This document shows positions 8,670-15,570 of a DNA stretch of 16,193 nt, in pieces (position 1 is the stretch's first letter; the number at the start of each line of letters is the position of its first letter). This DNA is from an uncultured Odoribacter sp. (lineage in GTDB: Bacteria; Bacteroidota; Bacteroidia; Bacteroidales; Marinifilaceae): assembly GCA_900548135.1 (NCBI GenBank), contig URJC01000021.1, forward strand, positions 1 to 16,193. The letters are read 5' to 3'. The notes under the pieces are model-generated. The model saw only the letters and a program-made list of their open reading frames with translations, had not been told where the DNA came from and did not search any database. The translations under genes and the position numbers were made by a program.

Positions 8670-8690
8670 TAATGTAAATAACTTATCTGG

Positions 8691-8730
8691 AAAAGACATT
8701 TTTGTATTTATACATTAATGTCTTTTTTTT
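8691..8730 (+). terminator. Intrinsic terminator after the phosphatase gene
   Basis: AAAAGACATT (8691-8700) pairs perfectly with AATGTCTTTT (8717-8726). The loop can fold further (TGTAT at 8703-8707 with ATACA at 8710-8714) across a T-T internal mismatch, and eight Ts (8723-8730) follow. Position just after the stop at 8669 fits the end of the ftsY-phosphatase transcript. Confidence 0.8.
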
Positions 8731-8914
8731 ATATATTTTAAAAGTATTCTTTTGAACGGCATATTTTTTGTTGAAATTTTAGAGAAAATTAAACGTTCGA
8801 TATTTATTGGAATAATTCAAAATTTATCGGGTGTGATCGAAACCTGGGGATGGTTAATGAGAAGAAAGTTGTTAAGGAGATCCCGGATTTAGTTATTCCT
8901 TTCTAAATAATTGA

Positions 8915-8944
8915 ATTTTAGATTATTGTATATGTATCTAAAAT
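8915..8944. promoter_or_regulatory. Inverted repeat, possible operator
   Basis: ATTTTAGAT (8915-8923) and ATCTAAAAT (8936-8944) are a perfect 9-bp inverted repeat with a 12-base spacer. The right arm ends 8 bases before the predicted -7 box at 8953, so the repeat would overlap the -33 region and could be an operator. There is no T-run after it, so it is not a terminator. Confidence 0.4.
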
Positions 8945-8952
8945 CGGTTGAA

Positions 8953-8960
8953 TAAATTTG
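8953..8960 (+). promoter_or_regulatory. Putative -7 promoter element for the DUF4493 cluster
   Basis: TAAATTTG matches the Bacteroidetes TAnnTTTG consensus exactly. It would give a transcript start near 8967 and a leader of about 125 bases before the ATG at 9092. The -33 box is weak (ATTG at 8925-8928, wider spacing than usual), which fits a promoter needing an activator or one repressed through the nearby inverted repeat. Confidence 0.4.
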
Positions 8961-9091
8961 AAAAGAGAATGAATGTTGATATGGATGTTAGTTTTAATAT
9001 TCTTTAACTTTCAATATTTATAACAAAAAAAACGAACGTTTTAATTGGTTATTGCATATAAAGGAGATAAAACAATTATTTTTTTTAACTA

Positions 9092-11266
9092 ATGAGAAAA
9101 ACAATGAGATTTCTATTTTTCGGTTGTTTAGCTATTTTGGTTATAGCTTGCAGTAAAGATAAGGTAGAAGGGTTTTCTGACGGAGATGATAATTGTGTCC
9201 TGTCATTTGCTTTAAAGACAGATTATGCTGAACATGAGGTAGTCTTGACACGTGCTGTTACACTTCCGACAGAACAGGATTTTAAGGTACGTATAGAAAA
9301 TACCCGTGCAGAAGTGTTGAGAGAATGGAAATATGCTGATTTACCTTCTTTAATAAAGGTAGTTCCGGGGAGTTATAAACTGGTGGCTTGGCATGGTAGT
9401 GATACGGTTTTGCCTGCATTTGATGAACCTTATTATTATGGAGAGACAAAAATCACGTTGAAGGATGGAGATAATCTGGATACTGTTGTAAATGTTCAGG
9501 TCGCTACGGTGAAATTAGCCGTACAATTTCATGAGAGTTTTGGTTTCGATTATGATGATTATTTTGTTGATATTAAAACAGATGGAGATTCGCTCCGATT
9601 TTTGAAAGACGAGACACGGGAAGGGTATTTTAAGCCTGGTAGATTGCGGATGCGTTTTGGTTTAAAACCGAAGGGATCTGCGGTTTATTATGAATTTTAT
9701 CCAGATCCTATTGCCAGTGTTCAGGCGAAGGAATCTTATAGAATGACATTAAAGGCCCAAAGTAAAAATGGTGCTTTGTCGTCAATTGCAATCATGACGG
9801 ATTCTACTACAATTGATATTCCGGTGGAGGTGGATTTACCCCCTTTCTATCTTCCGAAGGCTCCTCCTGTAGTAAGTTTGTCTGCTGCTGATATGAATGC
9901 AGGAACCTTAGAAACTACTGAAGGAGTATCGAAGAAAGCTATTGCAATGGTTACTTCAGAAGGTGGTTTAACTGAATTGAAGATCAAGACTGTATCAGAT
10001 ACATTATTGTCAAGGGGGTGGCCGGGAGAGATTGATTTAATGAAAGCTACAGCAGAACAGAAAGCGCTTTTGAAAGCCAATGGTTTAACTTGGAGCGGAG
10101 ATATCGATACCAAAGATACCATAAAATCTGCGGTATGGGTGAGTTTTAATGATGTGGTGAAATTGCTGAATACTGCTCCTGGACAACATACTATTTCTAC
10201 TTTTGAGATTACTGCTAAGGATCAGTTTGAACAATTTGGCAATGATTGTAAATTTAGTGTAGAGGTAGCCCCTCCGGTGTTTGAGTACGTAACGGTTCCG
10301 GGAGAAGGAAACGTGTGGGCAAAAAGAGCAGTTTATGATTTGAAATATGTATCGGAAGTCAGAACACCTGTGGTTGAATGTCAGGGGACTGATGGAAATT
10401 GGACTACCTTGGAAACTACCCTGACTGAGACAGCAACAAATACTTATGAATGTATAGGACAGGGATTGACTCCCTCTACAAATTATGCTTTTCGGATTCG
10501 CTTGGGAGAGCATGTGTTGGATGCAGGGAACTATAAAACAGAAGAGGCATTACAAGTTCCCAATGCAGGAATGGAGGAATGGTATCTGGAAACTCAAAAA
10601 AACTGGCTTTCGCAAAAAACTTACATTTATCATGCTTGTGCAGAAGGGGATAACTCATCTTGGTGGGCAAATAATAATGTGCGTTCTACTTGGTGGACTA
10701 CTGCCCCTGTCGAAGCCAATTCTGCACCAGCAGTTAGTTATTTGACTGAACGTTCGGGTAAAGTTGCTGAAATTCGTTCTACCGGTTCGGGGAGCGGGTA
10801 TGCAAATACTAGTTCGATATGTTATGATGGAAGCCGGATACCGGGTATGTTGTTTATAGGTGATTATGATTATAATAAACCTGATGAAACAATTAATTAT
10901 GGAAGGCCTTTTACTGCCCGTCCTGTACAATTGAAATTTTGGTATCATTATACTCCTTATAATAATGAAGAATGTGAAGCCTATATTGAAATACAGAATA
11001 GGAATGGAAGTGAAACAAAAACTTTGGGGACCGGAGTATTCAGAAGTGCTCAAGGGACTTCCGAGTATATTGAAGCTGTCATTGATTTAGAATATATAGA
11101 TAAATGTTCGAAGGCAACTCATATGTATATTCGTTTTCTTTCTTCAACATCTTCACAGCCTGGTGTTGAAAAAAATGTGAGTATTAAGTTGGAAGGAATA
11201 AAGGACGATTGGAAAGCACATGTGGGGAGTAGATTGAAAATAGATGATATTGAATTAATATATTGA
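9092..11266 (+). CDS. DUF4493 / PCMD surface lipoprotein (first copy)
   Basis: 724 aa. A lipoprotein signal with lipobox VIAC (lipidated C20) precedes an acidic tether (SKDKVEGFSDGDD), so it is probably displayed on the cell surface or outer membrane. A DUF4493 domain spans about 36-250, with TRA at 53-55, 'PGSYKLVAWHGSD' and 'DEPYYYG' at 111-117, and 'VKLAVQF' at 140-146. An Ig-like domain follows (about 258-394), then an FnIII-like domain (about 400-485, ending 'LTPSTNYAFRIRLGE'), then a C-terminal PCMD domain (about 489-724) with 'GRPFTARPVQLKFWYHY' (604-620) and the closing 'LKIDDIELIY'. PCMD is the 'putative carbohydrate metabolism domain', a beta-sandwich-type module, so glycan binding is a guess. 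It is the first gene of the cluster, and the next begins 31 bases later. Confidence 0.85.
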   Translation: MRKTMRFLFFGCLAILVIACSKDKVEGFSDGDDNCVLSFALKTDYAEHEVVLTRAVTLPTEQDFKVRIENTRAEVLREWKYADLPSLIKVVPGSYKLVAWHGSDTVLPAFDEPYYYGETKITLKDGDNLDTVVNVQVATVKLAVQFHESFGFDYDDYFVDIKTDGDSLRFLKDETREGYFKPGRLRMRFGLKPKGSAVYYEFYPDPIASVQAKESYRMTLKAQSKNGALSSIAIMTDSTTIDIPVEVDLPPFYLPKAPPVVSLSAADMNAGTLETTEGVSKKAIAMVTSEGGLTELKIKTVSDTLLSRGWPGEIDLMKATAEQKALLKANGLTWSGDIDTKDTIKSAVWVSFNDVVKLLNTAPGQHTISTFEITAKDQFEQFGNDCKFSVEVAPPVFEYVTVPGEGNVWAKRAVYDLKYVSEVRTPVVECQGTDGNWTTLETTLTETATNTYECIGQGLTPSTNYAFRIRLGEHVLDAGNYKTEEALQVPNAGMEEWYLETQKNWLSQKTYIYHACAEGDNSSWWANNNVRSTWWTTAPVEANSAPAVSYLTERSGKVAEIRSTGSGSGYANTSSICYDGSRIPGMLFIGDYDYNKPDETINYGRPFTARPVQLKFWYHYTPYNNEECEAYIEIQNRNGSETKTLGTGVFRSAQGTSEYIEAVIDLEYIDKCSKATHMYIRFLSSTSSQPGVEKNVSIKLEGIKDDWKAHVGSRLKIDDIELIY

Positions 11267-11297
11267 AAAATAGAATAATCGTAAAACAAATATAACA

Positions 11298-11732
11298 ATG
11301 AAAAGAATATTAAGTCTAAGCAGTATCGTGTTGATCTTGACTTTTTTGCTGGTATCTTGTGGTAAAGATCCAAAGATAGAAAAAGGAGAGGATCAGTTAG
11401 CACAAGGACAATTTTCCTTGCAGTTAGGTACGATGGGAAGTTTTGAGGTTGTGACAAAGTCTACTGAGACTGTTGATGTTAAAGATTTTACAGTAAGGGT
11501 CTATGGGAAAACATTGAGGGAGACTGCTTTTGATTCCACTTGGCTTCGCTATGATGAGATGCCGTCGGTAGTGACTATTCCGGCTGGGAAATATACCATT
11601 GAAGCTTATAATGGGGAGCAACGTTCCGGTTTTGAAGTACCTTACTATTATGGTAAGAAAGAGTTTTCAGTAGGTGTACAGGAATTGACGGATGCACAGG
11701 TTACTTGTCAGCTGGCCTGTGTGAAGCTGTAG
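11298..11732 (+). CDS. N-terminal fragment of the broken DUF4493 lipoprotein
   Basis: As the sequence stands, this 144-aa product is the only part that can be translated normally. It carries a full lipoprotein signal (MKRILSLSS..., LVSC with C21) and the first half of the DUF4493 domain, including the conserved 'PAGKYTIEAYNGE' and 'FEVPYYYGKK' blocks, and ends at VKL just before the central strand of the fold. It would be exported and lipidated, but the domain is cut in two, so a stable fold is unlikely. Confidence 0.55.
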   Translation: MKRILSLSSIVLILTFLLVSCGKDPKIEKGEDQLAQGQFSLQLGTMGSFEVVTKSTETVDVKDFTVRVYGKTLRETAFDSTWLRYDEMPSVVTIPAGKYTIEAYNGEQRSGFEVPYYYGKKEFSVGVQELTDAQVTCQLACVKL

Positions 11733-12634
11733 AATTTACTTCCTTGTTTTTGAGTAATGTAACTGACCCTGTGTGTATTATTCATCATACAGAAGGAACC
11801 TCCATTGAGTTTGATCCGAAAGTGGATAAGGGAATTGGTTATATTTCAGCCCCTGCTGATTCCACTTTGGCCGTAACGATCCGTGGAAAATATACAGAAG
11901 ATAATTCAGAAGTTGACCGTACTTATTTTATCAAATCGGTGGGAGCAAAACAATGGCACAAGATTGCCTTGAGTGTGAACACGGAAGCAGGGATCGAAAA
12001 TGGCGGGGGAATGATCCAGGTGGATCACAGTGTGGATGAAAAAGAAGCTACTATTCTGGTTCCCGGAGGTGGTGATCTGATTGATAACAATGGGGATAGC
12101 GGCAGCTGGGATGATGATGGAGAAGAAAAACCCGATGACGGAGAGAAAGAAGATTTACCTGATATTGTAGGAACTAGTTTAAATGGAGCTGCTTTTAATA
12201 TAGATGAAATTATTGAGAAGCGGGGAAATAACATCCATACCTTGGAGATTACCTTGACTGCTCCGAGTGGAGGAATTCAAAACTTATTTTTGGTGATGCA
12301 TTCCACTAACTCGGCTTTGCAGATGCAATTTGAAGCAATGGGGGGATCAAATGATGCACTCCCGATGGATTTAGCAAATCCTGGAGACCTGCTAAATCCG
12401 GAAAGTGGTTCCTGGCAGGAGATTTTGTCTTCTTCTGACATTAATGTAATTAATCCGCAGGAATCAATTAAAGGAAAGAAGTCCTATGTATTTTCTATTG
12501 GTGGTTTCATGCCGATGTTGATAGCTCCTATTGATGATAGTCCGTATTGTGACCATACTTTTAATATTAAAATTGTTGACGGATCTGGAAATGATATTTC
12601 TAAAGTCTTGACGGTCAGAACCTATGCAGAGTAA
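11298..12634 (+). pseudogene. DUF4493 lipoprotein without PCMD, broken by a frameshift (second copy)
   Basis: Two adjacent frames together read as one protein. Frame A (from ATG 11298) runs to TAG 11730-11732 after '...CQLACVKL'; frame B continues from about 11726 as 'AVEFTSLFLSNV...' to the stop at 12634. The paralogues read VKLAVQF and VKVSVEY here, so the intact protein should read VKLAVEF. Adding the four bases GCTG (AAGCTGGCTGTAGAA instead of AAGCTGTAGAA) restores exactly that, giving about 446 aa. The restored protein would have lipobox LVSC (C21), TKS at 53-55, a DUF4493 domain with 'EVPYYYGKK', a very acidic Asp/Glu/Gly linker (nt 12074-12163) and a C-terminal Ig-like domain with no FnIII or PCMD. 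The downstream part has no good start codon, so it is probably not made alone. Assembly error is possible. Eighteen bases separate it from the next gene. Confidence 0.8.
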
Positions 12635-12652
12635 TACGGTAAAGTAAAAATT

Positions 12653-14764
12653 ATGAAGAAATATTTGATATTTTACTTTTTTCTATCTGTTTTGATAGGA
12701 ATGGCGGGATGTCAGGAAGAGGTTGCAAAGGAGCCAGATGGGGGTAAGGGATGGCTTGTTGTAGAGTTTTTGACTGATAAATCTGTACAGACCCGTGCAA
12801 CGGATCCGGTATATACGTTGGATATACTTGACGCCAATGGAACCTTAGTGAAGCATTTTGATGATTTTACAGGAATTACAGACCGGATTTTGTTATCTGC
12901 CGGGACTTATAAGTTGATTGCTGATAGTGGTGAGGATGTGTTGGCAGATTTTGAGAAGCCTTACTATAAGGCAGAACAGGAAGTGAAAATAGAAGCAGCT
13001 GTAACTAGAGAGGTCTCCTTGATTTGTACTCAGGCTAATGTGAAGGTTTCTGTTGAATATTCTGATTTAATTAGGAAAAATTTTCCAGAATACTCTTTAG
13101 AAGTAACAAATGGCGAGGGAAAACTGACATTTGTTAAAGATGAAGTCCGGGCTGGTTATTTAAGAGTAAATGAAAATACGCTGATTTGGAATTTAACATT
13201 GAATAATGGGCAGGAAGTTTTTCATTTAAATAAAACAATAACGGGTGTTGCACCCCGGCAGTATTACCGTTTCAAATTTGATATTAAGGAAAATGGTAGT
13301 GCGGAGGAAGGGGCTTTTGTAGGGGGAGTAGTTGTAGATACGACGACTGATGTGTATGATTGGGTTTGTGATATTGTTTTGAAAGAAAATATTGTTAAAC
13401 CCGATATTCAGCGTGAGGATGGCAAAGCTTTGAGTGAGCCGATCCTGGTATTGGAAAAAGCCCGTGGTGCGGATATCCGGGTGAATATATCTGCCCAGGC
13501 ACGGATGCAGGATCTGACGATCAGGCATAAATCGGCAACTTTGAAAGAGAAGGGAGTGCCGGAAGCGTTTACTATTACCGATATTCAACCTGAGGTACAG
13601 ACTGCCGTTAACAATGCCGGTATTACCTGGGGTAGTGAAACCTTATTAAATGCTCAGGAAGCAGTGATAGATTTTAGTCAGATTGCCAATCATTTACCTT
13701 TGGGAGATTATCAGTTTTATATTAATGTATATGATGCACGCTGCCGGTTAGTAACAGATACATTGAGGATTTCTGTAATTCCTGATATTGACCATATTGC
13801 AGATGAAGTGAATGTCATGGAGGTATGGGCTGAATTTGCAACTGTCCGGGGGCGTTGGTATACGATAGACAAGCCGGAAGGTATGGGACTAGAGTATAAG
13901 ACTACTGAAGGCGACTGGCAATTGGCTACAGCAATGACTTTTGATGAGACAGGTAAGTCGTTTGTTGCTTTTTTGACTAATCTGGAACCCGGAACTACTT
14001 ATTTTTTCCGGACGACAGCGACTGAAAAAGGGGCTTCAGAGACTATACGGACCTTTACAACAGAGGCCGGAGGACAGATTCCTTATATGAATTTTGATCA
14101 TTGGTATACGAGTAGTAAAGCACAATATGTCGGGAATTCCGATGATGCTGTTCATTATTGGGATTCCGGTAATGAAGGCGGGGCTACATTTGGTTTTGTA
14201 CCTACTACGGAAGAAAAATCAGATGTGGTGAAAGGATCGGCAGCCAAATTGGCTTCACAATGGGCCATGGTGAAATTTGCGGCAGGTAATCTTTACACTG
14301 GAGATTTTGTCGGTCTTAGCGGGACGGATGCCAGTATCGATTTTGGTATTCCGTATACTTCTCGTCCGACAACTTTGAGTGGATGGTATAAATATCAACC
14401 CGGTACGATTAACCGGACAAAAGCTCCTTATACCGATTTAAAAGGGCTGACTGACAGTTGTCATATTTATATTGCTTTGACGGATTGGTCAGAACCTTTC
14501 CATGCAAATTCGAGTGGTTACCAATATGTGGATTTGAGTGAAAATAATACTTCTATTCTAGCCTTTGGAGAATTGAAAAGTGACCGGAGAATGGAGGCTT
14601 ATGAGCATTTCACCATCCAATTGAAGTACCGGAATAAAACGAAAAAGCCGACTTATATATTGATTGTGGCGGCTGCCAGTAAGTATGGCGATTATTTTAC
14701 AGGTAGTGATAGCAGTGTGTTATGGTTGGATGAGTTTGAATTAGGTTTTGATCCTATTGAATGA
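12653..14764 (+). CDS. DUF4493 / PCMD surface lipoprotein (second intact copy)
   Basis: 703 aa with the same architecture as the first copy but much diverged. The lipoprotein signal has lipobox MAGC (lipidated C20) and a short acidic tether. The DUF4493 domain (about 33-245) has TRA at 47-49, 'SAGTYKLIADSGEDVLADFE', 'KPYYKAEQ', 'NVKVSVEY' and 'LTFVKDEVRAGYL' (compare 'LRFLKDETREGYF' in the first copy). An Ig-like domain spans about 248-376, an FnIII-like domain about 387-472 ('LTNLEPGTTYFFRTTATEKG'), and PCMD about 476-700, with 'GIPYTSRPTTLSGWYKYQPG' matching the GRPFTARP block of the first copy and ending 'VLWLDEFELGFD'. It is likely outer-membrane or surface exposed, with unknown ligand. 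It is cotranscribed with the two upstream genes (18-base gap). A hairpin follows 10 bases after its stop. Confidence 0.85.
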   Translation: MKKYLIFYFFLSVLIGMAGCQEEVAKEPDGGKGWLVVEFLTDKSVQTRATDPVYTLDILDANGTLVKHFDDFTGITDRILLSAGTYKLIADSGEDVLADFEKPYYKAEQEVKIEAAVTREVSLICTQANVKVSVEYSDLIRKNFPEYSLEVTNGEGKLTFVKDEVRAGYLRVNENTLIWNLTLNNGQEVFHLNKTITGVAPRQYYRFKFDIKENGSAEEGAFVGGVVVDTTTDVYDWVCDIVLKENIVKPDIQREDGKALSEPILVLEKARGADIRVNISAQARMQDLTIRHKSATLKEKGVPEAFTITDIQPEVQTAVNNAGITWGSETLLNAQEAVIDFSQIANHLPLGDYQFYINVYDARCRLVTDTLRISVIPDIDHIADEVNVMEVWAEFATVRGRWYTIDKPEGMGLEYKTTEGDWQLATAMTFDETGKSFVAFLTNLEPGTTYFFRTTATEKGASETIRTFTTEAGGQIPYMNFDHWYTSSKAQYVGNSDDAVHYWDSGNEGGATFGFVPTTEEKSDVVKGSAAKLASQWAMVKFAAGNLYTGDFVGLSGTDASIDFGIPYTSRPTTLSGWYKYQPGTINRTKAPYTDLKGLTDSCHIYIALTDWSEPFHANSSGYQYVDLSENNTSILAFGELKSDRRMEAYEHFTIQLKYRNKTKKPTYILIVAAASKYGDYFTGSDSSVLWLDEFELGFDPIE

Positions 14765-14774
14765 CAGGATTTAA

Positions 14775-14801
14775 ATAAGTGTACCTTTGGGGTACACTTA
14801 T
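14775..14801 (+). terminator. Hairpin between DUF4493 and beta-barrel genes (terminator or attenuator)
   Basis: A perfect 11-bp stem, ATAAGTGTACC (14775-14785) with GGTACACTTAT (14791-14801), closes a 5-base loop. The tail after it (TATTTTCACA) is only weakly U-rich, so it may end or merely reduce transcription, or mark an mRNA processing site. It argues against a GTG start at 14779 for the next gene, because that codon would lie inside the stem. Confidence 0.6.
14782..14789 (+). promoter_or_regulatory. Putative -7 promoter element inside the hairpin
   Basis: TACCTTTG is a perfect TAnnTTTG match, with ATTG at 14756-14759 as a weak -33 candidate (spacing 22). If active, the transcript would start near 14796 and the beta-barrel and last PCMD genes would have their own promoter. 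The match may be chance, since the box overlaps the stem and loop of the hairpin. Confidence 0.3.
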
Positions 14802-14823
14802 ATTTTCACAGGCGATAAAAGAT

Positions 14824-15567
14824 ATGGAATATATGATAAAAAGAAGTATATTATTGATATTTATTTTGTGGATAGGCGTGGGGAATTGTCCGGGTAGAGA
14901 ACGGATTAGCCGGGGAATTGTGAAACAGACTTTCGTTCCTAAAGGACAGTGGTTTTTTGGAGGTACCTGTTCTTATTCGGAAATGAGCCAGGATAATTAT
15001 AAATTTTTGGTATTAAAGGATTGGAATGGAAATGGATATCAGTTGGCTATAAAACCTTTTTTTGGTTATATGGTCAAGAACGACTTAGGAGTAGGAGCGA
15101 CTTTTGCTTATGAGCGTTCTTTGTTCAAGATAGATAATTTAAATATAAACCTGAATGAGGACTTGACATTTCAGATTGCGGATTACTATATACTAGAACA
15201 TATTTATACTGCTTCGGCTTTCATGCGGTTGTTCATGAATATTGAAGAAAGTAAACGGTTCGGTCTGTTTAATGATGTGAAATTGATGTTTGGAGGAGGG
15301 CAAGGAAAGTATATTAATGGTAAAGGAGATATGTTGGAAGGTACCTATCAGACTATTTTGAAAATGGGTCTGATCTATTCGCCGGGTATTGCTGTGTTTA
15401 TTAATGATTACGCGGCTGTTGAAGCTTCTGTCGGGGTGTTGGGACTACAAATGAAACAAGTGGATCAGAAGACCAATAATGTACATACCGGTTCATTTAA
15501 GAACAGTTCTGCCAATTTTAAAATTGATTTGTTTTCAATAGGTTTAGGTTTTGCTATTTATTTGTAA
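14824..15567 (+). CDS. Outer-membrane beta-barrel-like protein
   Basis: 247 aa from ATG 14824; ATG 14833 is an equally good start (244 aa), and the GTG at 14779 is rejected because it lies in a hairpin. The N-terminus is a signal peptide (MIKRSILLIFILWIGVGNC), most likely a type I signal because the residue before Cys is Asn, not the small residue a lipobox needs. The mature part is rich in aromatic and Gly residues with alternating strands: 'WFFGGTCSYSE', 'LAIKPFFGYMVKNDLGVGATFAYE', 'FMRLFMNIEESKRFGLFNDVKLMFGGG', 'AVEASVGVLGLQMKQ', and a final strand 'LFSIGLGFAIYL'. This fits an 8- to 10-stranded barrel of the outer-membrane beta-barrel group. It sits 3 bases before the PCMD lipoprotein gene, so the two are translationally linked and may form a surface pair. 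Confidence 0.75.
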   Translation: MEYMIKRSILLIFILWIGVGNCPGRERISRGIVKQTFVPKGQWFFGGTCSYSEMSQDNYKFLVLKDWNGNGYQLAIKPFFGYMVKNDLGVGATFAYERSLFKIDNLNINLNEDLTFQIADYYILEHIYTASAFMRLFMNIEESKRFGLFNDVKLMFGGGQGKYINGKGDMLEGTYQTILKMGLIYSPGIAVFINDYAAVEASVGVLGLQMKQVDQKTNNVHTGSFKNSSANFKIDLFSIGLGFAIYL

Positions 15568-15570
15568 AGT

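Larger units (their letters stand above)
8731..9091. other. Long AT-rich intergenic region ahead of the lipoprotein cluster
   Basis: This stretch holds no convincing gene. It contains an inverted repeat (8915-8944), a perfect -7 box (8953-8960), two inverted copies of a nine-base word (8791-8799 and 9033-9041), and an AAGGAG at 9061-9066 that lies too far (25 bases) from the ATG at 9092 to be its ribosome site. In the frame of that ATG, a TAA at 9086-9088 fixes the start at 9092 or later. Confidence 0.6.

Noticed and set aside
8850..8906. An 18-codon frame, MVNEKKVVKEIPDLVIPF, in the gap before the cluster, with a G-rich run just ahead of its ATG.
   Set aside because: It is too short to separate from chance, has no recognisable relative and no terminator or operon partner; it could be a gene remnant or leader peptide, but nothing in the sequence decides it.
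9061..9091. A strong AAGGAG Shine-Dalgarno-like sequence 25 bases before the first lipoprotein start.
   Set aside because: At usable spacing there is only ATT, leading into a 5-codon frame that ends in TAA overlapping the ATG. No normal start codon fits, so it is not called a ribosome site.
10085..11053. Several minus-strand frames of 130-140 codons inside the first DUF4493 gene.
   Set aside because: They are Ile/Ser/Thr-rich, overlap one another and lie within a clearly coding plus-strand gene; no domain is recognisable.
11705..12634. Independent translation of the second half of the broken DUF4493 gene from TTG 11705.
   Set aside because: The TTG lies inside the upstream frame with no ribosome site, and the product would lack a signal peptide and start in the middle of a domain; it is part of the pseudogene.
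14779..14823. An in-frame GTG that would extend the beta-barrel protein by 15 residues.
   Set aside because: The GTG lies inside the hairpin stem and would place a non-signal stretch ahead of an otherwise good signal peptide; ATG 14824 or 14833 fits better.
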